Source: Thermoprotei archaeon (lineage in GTDB: Archaea; Thermoproteota; Thermoprotei; Thermofilales; Thermofilaceae). From it: a stretch of DNA of 7,445 nt. Below the pieces are notes generated by a model. The model did no database searches, was not told where the DNA came from, and saw only the letters and a program-made list of their open reading frames with translations. Where the stretch lies: positions 1 to 7,445 of the forward strand of contig QMRZ01000073.1 of NCBI GenBank assembly GCA_003649495.1, read 5' to 3'. A program made the translations under genes and the position numbers. Below, in pieces: positions 1 through 4,813 of the stretch (within the stretch, counting starts at the first letter, position 1; every line of letters starts with the position of its first letter).

Positions 1-310
1 CCTGCTCTCACAGCCCCTACCCGTTATAGGCTTGGCGGGCCGTTACCCCGCCAACTACCTGATGGGACGCAGCCCCATCCTCGGGCGGACGCGGCGGGCA
101 TGGCGCCGCGCCCCTTTCGGCGCGGACCCATTCCAGGTGTCCGCGCCTATCGGGGATTACCCCCAGTTTCCCGGGGATATCCCCGTCCCGAGGGTAGGTT
201 AGCCACGCGTTACTGAGCCGTCCGCCGGGCCCCGCCATTGCCCGGGGCCCCGACTTGCATGGCTTAGCCCCACCCCGATAGCGGTCGGGTCCGGCAGGAT
301 CAACCGGAGT
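1..310 (-). rRNA. 16S ribosomal RNA, 5' end (partial)
   Basis: Read on the minus strand, the segment begins with ACTCCGGTTGATCCTGCCGG, the universal archaeal small-subunit 5' end. It continues through recognisable conserved blocks: CCATGCAAGTCG, GGCTCAGTAACGCGTGG, GGATATCCCCGGGAAACTGG and GTAGGGGCTGTGAGAGCAGG near the window edge. The gene runs out of the window at base 1, so only about the first 310 nucleotides are present. Helices are extremely GC-rich, as in hyperthermophiles. The mature 5' end is placed at about 310 by analogy with other archaea and could be off by a few bases. The apparent protein ORFs across it are artefacts of its high GC content. Confidence 0.97.
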
Positions 311-376
311 CGGCGGCTGCAGGCGGGGGAGCACCTGCACTAGCGTGCCCCCCAGGCACCGCGCCGAACTCTCTTA

Positions 377-427
377 GGCCCGAACCTCCAAGCCCCCCCT
401 CGCCTGGGGGCTTGGTTTGTTCGGGCC
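377..427 (-). other. Leader hairpin 2 of the pre-rRNA
   Basis: Two nested perfect inverted repeats share one axis: GGCCCGAAC (377-385) with GTTCGGGCC (419-427), and CCAAGCCCCC (388-397) with GGGGGCTTGG (406-415), around an 8-nt loop. A 2-nt and a 3-nt strand (386-387 and 416-418) form a small internal loop between them. This is the strongest hairpin in the leader. It could be a processing or folding element; the role is not shown by sequence alone. Confidence 0.65.
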
Positions 428-437
428 CGCACGCTGT

Positions 438-519
438 CGCCGTGGCCGGAGGCCATCCCTTCATTGGGGGAGGGTTCACCTCCCCCATTATCCGGGTGAG
501 CCGCCGGAGGGCCACGGCG
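438..519 (-). other. Leader hairpin 1 of the pre-rRNA
   Basis: A perfect 10-bp inverted repeat (arms 438-447 and 510-519, CGCCGTGGCC/GGCCACGGCG) closes a long hairpin that starts within a base or two of the predicted transcription start. Inside it, GGGGGAGG (466-473) and CCTCCCCC (479-486) form a second 8-bp stem with a 5-nt loop. It probably caps the 5' end of the nascent rRNA transcript. The function is inferred. Confidence 0.6.
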
Positions 520-534
520 CAAGTCTATTGGAGC

Positions 535-1230
535 TCAGGAGGTTTTTATACTTTTCTTCCGAAGTTTGGCTGTCAGCTCGAATAACGCCTCGACGGCGGA
601 GTAGGGGAGAGATGGAGTAGAGCGGCTGAGCTCCTCTAATAGCTCACGAGATGAGGCTAGGAGGTAGGCGGGGGGTAGGCGTGCAGCTAGCCGCGGCTCT
701 AGCAGGGCCAGCGCCTTAACGCTAACTCCGCTCAGCGGGTACGAGACTCTGAATAGCATGTCAAGTAATAAGCCTCTTAGATCCCCCAGCCACACCTCGC
801 TCATGGCGTAAACCGCCAGGTCCTCGAGGGCATCAGGCATTACGAGCAGCGGATCCCGGGCACCGCGTAGGCGTGCTAGAACAGCTAGTCTGAAGTCAGT
901 ATAGGTATCATGCTTAGCCTCCTCGAAGCAGTATTTGATCCCCTCCTCCTCGCAGAGTTCCTCGCATAGCGGCTGGGGTGCTAGCTCAATGGCCTCAATC
1001 GTAACTTCGTACGCCTTCTCCACTTTAATGAGCGTCTTCAGCGCGTAGTAGGACTGGAGATCCCCCCTGCACACCATTACGAGATTATCTCCCCTCCGGG
1101 GCTTAGCTAACCTGATGCCTCTAAGGAATTTGTACTCAACAATTGAGGCTATACACTTTGCACAAAGCCACCTCCCGCTCTCCACGTCAAGATACTCGGC
1201 GTACCTTCCACACTTGTGGCAGAGAGGCAT
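535..1230 (-). CDS. Degenerate TtuA/CTU1-like (PP-loop family) protein with N-terminal zinc finger
   Basis: The product is 231 residues from ATG 1230. It starts with two CxxC pairs (C4/C7 and C23/C26), the zinc finger typical of the TtuA/Ncs6/CTU1 tRNA 2-thiolation enzymes. The ATP-pyrophosphatase domain follows but is decayed. The position of the SGGKDS PP-loop reads VCRGDLQS (residues 53-60), and the GHNLDDEA region reads about MPDALEDLA (131-139), while the following GDLRGLL still matches the family. The mid-domain C-x2-C that holds the Fe-S cluster in TtuA is absent; only C89, C93 and C101 are nearby. The usual C-terminal zinc finger is also absent, and the protein is shorter than the roughly 300-residue family norm. 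ATP-dependent thiolation is therefore unlikely; a binding or regulatory role is inferred. ATG 1230 is preferred over GTG 1254 because GAGGAGGG (1239-1246) sits 8 nt upstream of it and the predicted transcript starts near 1251. Confidence 0.75.
   Translation of the reverse strand: MPLCHKCGRYAEYLDVESGRWLCAKCIASIVEYKFLRGIRLAKPRRGDNLVMVCRGDLQSYYALKTLIKVEKAYEVTIEAIELAPQPLCEELCEEEGIKYCFEEAKHDTYTDFRLAVLARLRGARDPLLVMPDALEDLAVYAMSEVWLGDLRGLLLDMLFRVSYPLSGVSVKALALLEPRLAARLPPAYLLASSRELLEELSRSTPSLPYSAVEALFELTAKLRKKSIKTS
543..560 (-). promoter_or_regulatory. rRNA operon promoter (BRE + TATA)
   Basis: On the minus strand, a purine-rich BRE (GGAAGAAAAG, 551-560) directly precedes TATAAAAA (543-550), a near-consensus crenarchaeal strong promoter. 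Counting about 26 bp from the box centre puts the start of transcription near 520, at the outer arm of leader hairpin 1. The box lies within the last codons of the upstream minus-strand CDS, whose stop codon is at 535-537. Confidence 0.85.
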
Positions 1231-1235
1231 ATAAG
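1229..1235 (+). promoter_or_regulatory. TATA-like box for the plus-strand orphan gene
   Basis: ATATAAG on the plus strand is centred 29 bp before ATG 1261. This fits a leaderless or nearly leaderless transcript and supports 1261 as the start. It overlaps the start codon (1228-1230) of the divergent minus-strand gene. Confidence 0.5.
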
Positions 1236-1260
1236 CTGCCCTCCTCTCCCTCACCTCCTG

Positions 1261-1632
1261 ATGAGGGTCTACTCCTTAAACGTAGCCCCCCGCCCCCAGC
1301 TGCTCATTAAGGCCCTCGAGAAGCTGGATTCTCTCACTCTAAGGGGGCCCGTGGAGGTGGGCGACGAAGTCATGAATGGGGTCAGGAGGCTATGTATTGA
1401 TTACGTCAAGAGGCGGGAGGCTAGCGTAGAGGCCCTAATCAGGATAACATATGCAGTTGAGGCTGGCAAGTGCTGGAGTGATGTGTACCTCTTCACGCTA
1501 TCGCCTCGAGGCAGCACGGTGGTGGTTCTTGTTAAGCGCATAAGTGGCATGGGGCGGACTGACCCAGACTTCGTGATAGATGAGCTGCTCAGGGTGCTGG
1601 CTTCTGAGGAGGCCAGGGGATGCGAGCCCTGA
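1261..1632 (+). CDS. Hypothetical protein, 123 residues
   Basis: I do not recognise this protein. From ATG 1261 it is a small soluble product beginning MRVYSLNVAPRPQ, with alternating helix-like and strand-like stretches (for example ALIRITYAVEAG, DVYLFTL and STVVVLVKRIS) suggesting an alpha/beta fold. It has no signal peptide, membrane segment or metal-binding motif; the three cysteines are scattered. It is the only plus-strand gene in the window. A longer version from ATG 1216 would run through the neighbouring gene's start and its predicted promoter, so 1261 with its TATA box 29 bp upstream is preferred. Its 3' end overlaps the converging UbiD gene by 44 nt. Codon use resembles the neighbours, which, with the well-placed promoter, supports a real gene, but no homology can be claimed. 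Confidence 0.6.
   Translation: MRVYSLNVAPRPQLLIKALEKLDSLTLRGPVEVGDEVMNGVRRLCIDYVKRREASVEALIRITYAVEAGKCWSDVYLFTLSPRGSTVVVLVKRISGMGRTDPDFVIDELLRVLASEEARGCEP
1274..1281 (-). promoter_or_regulatory. TATA-like box for the degenerate TtuA-like gene
   Basis: GTTTAAGG on the minus strand is centred about 26 bp before position 1251, giving a leader of roughly 20 nt that carries the ribosome binding site GAGGAGGG (1239-1246) 8 nt before ATG 1230. A second purine block, AGGAGGTGA, lies at 1251-1259, too far from any start to act as its ribosome site. The TATA box is inside the first codons of the divergent plus-strand gene. Confidence 0.45.
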
Positions 1633-2896
1633 GGAACTTCTCTCGAGGCTTGGAGAGAGGAATGGTCGCGTCAATGCCTAGCTTAGAGGTCGTCAGAGTA
1701 GCTTGGTCAGCTGATGGGTCGAGGCTTGAGCCCCTAGCACCTCTAATCACTATCAGGTCCTCGTCAGGCTGCATGCGCGTAGCCATAGCCCAGAAGAGGG
1801 CTTCGGGATCGTCGACGTCCACATCCTCATCCACCACTATGGCGATCTTGAGCGATGGGTGGGCAGCAAAGGCGGCTAGGAGGGCGTTCTTGGCGTCGCC
1901 ATCAACATTCTTTGAGATGGAGATAGCAGCTATCAGCCAGCCACATCCCCCCGTGATCAGCCTAACAGCCTTAACTCTCGGCACCACTCTCCTCACGGAA
2001 TCCCAGATAGCTGCTTCACGAGGAAAGCCCATGAGCAGCATGTGTTCACGCCCTCCCTGTAGTATGGCGTAGTAATACGCGTCTCTCCGCGCCAAGATCT
2101 CCTCTACCTCGAGGACTGGCTGCATCCTCACCTCATCCAGCGTCCCAGTCACATCGACAAAGGGGCCCTCGGGAGCGCTAACGTCCCTGAGCAGCTTGCC
2201 CACTATGATTATCTCGGACTCGATGGGGACTGGCAGGCCGCCACGCACTTCAAAGGCCTTAAGCCTCCCCCCAGCCAGTGCATTAGCAACGTCGAGCTCG
2301 AAGACGCCGTAGGGCGGTGATGCAGATGCAGCTATGTACACCTCAGGCGGCGCCCCTATGACCACTGCTACGGGCAGATCCTCGCCCCTCTCCACAGCCC
2401 TGCGGTACATAGCATACAGGTGCCGCGGCACTATGCGCACAGCTAAGCGCCTGGAGCTCAGCACCAACATCCTGTGTATACTGGCGTTCAGCACAGACCC
2501 CCCCGGCTCCCTTGCGATGACCACGGCTGAGGTTATGTAGGGTCCCGCCTCCCCCTCATAGCTCTTAAGCACCGGCAGGTCATTAAGCCCTCTAAGCTTC
2601 CTGAAGCCTACGGGCTCACCCTCGACTCTAAGCCGCTGGGGCCTCTCCATCGCCTCCAGTAGCTTGGAGTAAGCCTCAGAGTCGCTCTTGACGCCTAATG
2701 CTAGATGTAGTGCGCGCCTAGAGCACAGCAGGTTCCCGATTATGGGAATCGAGAAGCCTGCAGGCCTCTCCAAGAGGACGGCCTTCCGGCCATTGTATTT
2801 CAGTAAAATTTGTGCCGCCTCATACTCTGTTGACACCGGATCCGTGATTCTCTTCAGCAGCCCCTCCCTCTCCAACAAGCTTAAGAACTTCCTCAA
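1589..2896 (-). CDS. ubiD: UbiD-family prenyl-FMN-dependent decarboxylase (probable anhydromevalonate phosphate decarboxylase)
   Basis: This 435-residue protein matches the UbiD family along its whole length. The N-terminal RKFLSLLEREGLLKRI is typical, as are NASIHRM with the likely catalytic Arg142, APEGPFVDVTGT (242-252), VDEDVDVDDPEALFWA (355-370), SSLDPSA and KLGIDAT near the end. UbiD enzymes decarboxylate unsaturated acids with prenylated FMN supplied by UbiX, which is not in the window. In Thermoproteota the best-known member makes isopentenyl phosphate precursor from trans-anhydromevalonate 5-phosphate in the archaeal mevalonate pathway; that substrate is an inference. Of the E-R-E triad, Glu243 is present and the last acidic position is Asp248 instead of Glu. 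An in-frame stop (2903-2905) forces the start to be TTG 2896; a possible frame disturbance there is discussed in the findings. The 3' end overlaps the converging plus-strand gene. Confidence 0.9.
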   Translation of the reverse strand: MRKFLSLLEREGLLKRITDPVSTEYEAAQILLKYNGRKAVLLERPAGFSIPIIGNLLCSRRALHLALGVKSDSEAYSKLLEAMERPQRLRVEGEPVGFRKLRGLNDLPVLKSYEGEAGPYITSAVVIAREPGGSVLNASIHRMLVLSSRRLAVRIVPRHLYAMYRRAVERGEDLPVAVVIGAPPEVYIAASASPPYGVFELDVANALAGGRLKAFEVRGGLPVPIESEIIIVGKLLRDVSAPEGPFVDVTGTLDEVRMQPVLEVEEILARRDAYYYAILQGGREHMLLMGFPREAAIWDSVRRVVPRVKAVRLITGGCGWLIAAISISKNVDGDAKNALLAAFAAHPSLKIAIVVDEDVDVDDPEALFWAMATRMQPDEDLIVIRGARGSSLDPSADQATLTTSKLGIDATIPLSKPREKFLRARIPWPPQKPAP

Positions 2897-2928
2897 GGCG
2901 ACTCATTCTGTCCCTACTGCTTCATTCC

Positions 2929-2937
2929 ATTTAAAAC
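2929..2937 (-). promoter_or_regulatory. TATA-like box for the UbiD gene
   Basis: GTTTTAAAT on the minus strand predicts transcription from about 2906. That coincides with an ATG at 2904-2906 in the wrong frame for UbiD, and leaves only a 10-nt leader before TTG 2896. No clear ribosome binding site lies in that short leader. Confidence 0.5.
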
Positions 2938-2966
2938 TGTAGTGATGCCACGTCTATAGGGGCTCT

Positions 2967-2982
2967 CCCACGAAGTTGTGGG
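2967..2982. other. Small inverted repeat downstream of spt5
   Basis: CCCAC (2967-2971) and GTGGG (2978-2982) form a 5-bp stem with a 6-nt loop, about 40 bp after the spt5 stop. No T-run follows on the minus strand, so it is not a clear terminator. Apart from this and the UbiD promoter, I see nothing in the 127-bp gap between spt5 and ubiD. Confidence 0.25.
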
Positions 2983-3023
2983 CGCTGCAGAGGCTTATGA
3001 GCACATAACAGCAATCGGGTTCC

Positions 3024-3509
3024 TCAACGCCCCCCTCCGCCCTCCTCCTTCTGCCTGCTCAATATCCTCAGGTACTCTGCGCTTATCGTTATGGGGAGGG
3101 GGTAAGCAGCCTCAGTGATCTCAACTTTTACCTCTCCCTTAGACTTGTCGATCTCCACTACGCGCCCCTTCATGCCAACGAAGGGGCCGCCGGTGATCTC
3201 AACTAAATCATTGATCCTCACCATCTCTATCATGGGCTTAGGCGCCACGAACTTCTCGACCTCTGAGAACTCCATGCTACCCCTCATAAGTCCCCTCACA
3301 TGCTTGAGGCCCGTGGCCGCTCTCTGGACTGCGTAGGATACATCCGCCTCAGCAACTATGACCCCCCTGAGGCCGGGGAGGACGGCTAGCGAATATACTG
3401 GCAGCTTATTCGCCTTAACCCTTTCCTCTATTAGCAGCGCCATCGTCACCTCCTGCCCGAGGGTGACCCTGATGCCATAGAACCTGGCTCTCCTCACGCT
3501 CATCTCCAC
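3024..3509 (-). CDS. spt5: Transcription elongation factor Spt5 (archaeal NusG)
   Basis: Spt5 binds the clamp of the archaeal RNA polymerase together with Spt4 (not in this window) and raises processivity. The protein has an NGN domain (about residues 8-90, FYGIRVTLGQEVTMALLIEE ... GLRGVIVAEA) and a single KOW domain (about 98-150, INDLVEITGGPFVGMKGRVVEID ... ISAEYLRIL). The 161-residue length is normal for archaea. The tail is rich in Lys, Glu and Gly. GTG 3509 gives this length; ATG 3503, two codons inside, is equally possible, and neither has a well-spaced ribosome site. It lies 49 nt downstream of secE on the same strand, the widely conserved secE-nusG/spt5 order, and I see no separate strong promoter, so it is probably co-transcribed with secE. 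Confidence 0.95.
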   Translation of the reverse strand: MEMSVRRARFYGIRVTLGQEVTMALLIEERVKANKLPVYSLAVLPGLRGVIVAEADVSYAVQRAATGLKHVRGLMRGSMEFSEVEKFVAPKPMIEMVRINDLVEITGGPFVGMKGRVVEIDKSKGEVKVEITEAAYPLPITISAEYLRILSRQKEEGGGGR

Positions 3510-3558
3510 CGCCCGAGCATCATCCCTTATCCGGTGAAGATAACGTTACCGCTGCCCA

Positions 3559-3822
3559 CTATACCGCTGCCCTCCTCCTGAGGTACACTGCTACGCCGAG
3601 CGCCACCGCCGCTAGGGCTGCTAGCACTATGACTGCCACGTCCCGGGGGAAGGGGCCTATGCGCACCATCTGGAAGCTAGCGCTCACCAGCTGGAACACG
3701 TAGCCTATCGCCCCTAGCAGCGTAAAGCCCACTGTCACTACCTTGAGCGTGGCCCGGTACACCTTGGCGTCGGGCTTCCGCGTGACTCTCAGTGTCCGAG
3801 CTAAGTCGCTGATGAAGCCCAT
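3559..3822 (-). CDS. secE: Protein translocase subunit SecE / Sec61 gamma, with an extra C-terminal hydrophobic segment
   Basis: SecE clamps the two halves of the SecY channel in the cytoplasmic membrane. Residues 1-50 match archaeal Sec61 gamma: an amphipathic helix (FISDLARTLRVTRKPD), then KVYRATLKVVTVGFTLLGAIGYVFQLV forming the canonical single membrane helix (about 28-50). Archaeal and eukaryotic versions usually end soon after, at about 60-70 residues. This one has 87 and adds a second hydrophobic stretch (61-80, DVAVIVLAALAAVALGVAVY) followed by the positive tail LRRRAAV. The first gene of a secE-spt5 unit, it is probably leaderless: a TATA-like box lies 25-26 bp upstream of ATG 3822. 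Confidence 0.92.
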   Translation of the reverse strand: MGFISDLARTLRVTRKPDAKVYRATLKVVTVGFTLLGAIGYVFQLVSASFQMVRIGPFPRDVAVIVLAALAAVALGVAVYLRRRAAV

Positions 3823-3843
3823 GCTGCTACCGGGTGCTCTAAG

Positions 3844-3851
3844 CTTAAAAA
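3844..3851 (-). promoter_or_regulatory. TATA-like box for secE-spt5
   Basis: TTTTTAAG on the minus strand begins 1 nt after the argF stop codon (3853-3855) and is centred 25-26 bp before ATG 3822, predicting a leaderless mRNA. The five-T run may also help end the argF transcript. Confidence 0.6.
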
Positions 3852-3852
3852 G

Positions 3853-4776
3853 TCAGCTCTTCAGCAGCATGGCCAGCACGGCCTTAGCGGTGTGCAGCCT
3901 ATTCTCAGCCTGATCAAATACCACTGACCTATCGCCCTCTAATACCTCCTCTTCTACCTCCTCGCCCCTCCTAGCCGGGAGGCAGTGCATGAAGATAACG
4001 TCGCCTCCAGCCGCCTCTAAGAGCTCCCTCGTTACCCTGTAGCGGGGGAGAAAGGCCCTGAGCCTCTGCTCTCTCTCGGATTCCTGCCCCATGCTCACTA
4101 TCACATCTGTATAGATCACGTCGACGCCCTCCACGGCCGCCACTGGGTCCTCGTAAACTTTTAGGACCCCCCTCACCTCCCCCGCCAGCCTCTCAAGCTC
4201 GCGCGTGTCTGGAGCGTAGGGCCCGGGGCAGGCTACCCTCACCTCAACCCCAAGCTTCAAGCCAGCTATTGCCAATGACTGAAACACATTATCACGCCCA
4301 TCGCCTACGAACGCAAGCTTAACCCTCTCCAGCCTCCCCAGCTTCTCGAGAATCGTCATGTAGTCCGCCAGAGCCTGTAGGGGATGGAACCTGTCGCTAA
4401 GCAGGTTCACGACGGGAACGGAGGAGTAGGCTGCAAGCTCCTCAAGCTCCTCGTGCCTGTAGACCCTAGCAGCTATCGCATCGTGATACCTGCTCAGGAC
4501 ACGCGCTGTATCCTTTATCGGCTCCCCGCGGCTGAGCTGTAGCTCATCCCTGCTGTAGACAACTGGCAGCCCCCCCATCTCATAGACTGCCACCGCGAAA
4601 GAAGCCCTAGTCCTAGTGGAGGGCTTCTCAAAGATCATCGCCACACTCCTCCCCTCAAGCTCTCGCGTGCGCCGCACCCCCCTAGCTCTTAGGCTCTTGT
4701 ACAACAGCGCAATATCCAGTAGCTCCAGGATCTCATCCCTCGAGAGAGGCGCCAGCGATAATAGGTGGCGCGCCAC
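3853..4776 (-). CDS. argF: Ornithine carbamoyltransferase
   Basis: The enzyme makes citrulline from carbamoyl phosphate and ornithine in arginine synthesis. The 307 residues are normal for the family. Visible motifs are the carbamoyl-phosphate loop FEKPSTRTR (49-57), HPLQ (131-134), DGRDNVFQS around Asn163, TDVIVSMGQE (223-232) whose Asp and SMG bind ornithine, and HCLPARR (264-270) with the catalytic Cys265. The SMG and HCLP motifs separate it from aspartate carbamoyltransferase. The position that is usually Trp in TDVWVSMG is Ile here. The start is GTG 4776, supported by a TATA-like box about 24 bp upstream that predicts leaderless transcription. No other arginine genes are adjacent, so a catabolic role cannot be excluded, but biosynthesis is more likely. 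Confidence 0.96.
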   Translation of the reverse strand: MARHLLSLAPLSRDEILELLDIALLYKSLRARGVRRTRELEGRSVAMIFEKPSTRTRASFAVAVYEMGGLPVVYSRDELQLSRGEPIKDTARVLSRYHDAIAARVYRHEELEELAAYSSVPVVNLLSDRFHPLQALADYMTILEKLGRLERVKLAFVGDGRDNVFQSLAIAGLKLGVEVRVACPGPYAPDTRELERLAGEVRGVLKVYEDPVAAVEGVDVIYTDVIVSMGQESEREQRLRAFLPRYRVTRELLEAAGGDVIFMHCLPARRGEEVEEEVLEGDRSVVFDQAENRLHTAKAVLAMLLKS

Positions 4777-4796
4777 GCGGATTTAGTTATGGCTGA

Positions 4797-4804
4797 GTTA
4801 AAAG
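4797..4804 (-). promoter_or_regulatory. TATA-like box for argF
   Basis: CTTTTAAC on the minus strand lies in the 37-bp gap between the ftsY stop and argF, about 24 bp before GTG 4776. It predicts a leaderless argF mRNA. Confidence 0.5.
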
Positions 4805-4813
4805 GCTAGCGCG

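Larger units (their letters stand above)
311..520 (-). other. 16S pre-rRNA 5' leader (external transcribed spacer)
   Basis: These roughly 210 bases lie between the predicted rRNA transcription start (about 520) and the mature 16S 5' end. They carry no convincing gene. They are rich in inverted repeats: arms 438-447/510-519, 466-473/479-486, 377-385/419-427 and 388-397/406-415. In archaea the leader also pairs with the 16S-23S spacer to form the processing stem with a bulge-helix-bulge. That partner lies outside the window, so the processing site cannot be located here. Confidence 0.8.

Noticed and set aside
17..522. Several ORFs over the 16S 5' region and leader on both strands
   Set aside because: They lie in rRNA or its structured leader, where high GC removes stop codons; the translations have no protein-like features.
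1231..1254. GTG 1254 as the start of the degenerate TtuA-like gene
   Set aside because: It lies within the purine block and upstream of the predicted transcription start; ATG 1230 has a well-spaced ribosome site.
1216..1260. Upstream ATG 1216 as the start of the plus-strand orphan
   Set aside because: It would cover the predicted promoter and the divergent gene's start; ATG 1261 has a TATA box at the right distance.
1620..2942. Plus-strand ORFs opposite the UbiD gene
   Set aside because: The minus-strand reading is a full UbiD protein; the opposite frames are low-complexity shadows.
2940..3023. Possible C/D box guide RNA near GTGATGC (2942-2948)
   Set aside because: A C-like box is present but no matching CTGA D or D' box is found at suitable distance on that strand.
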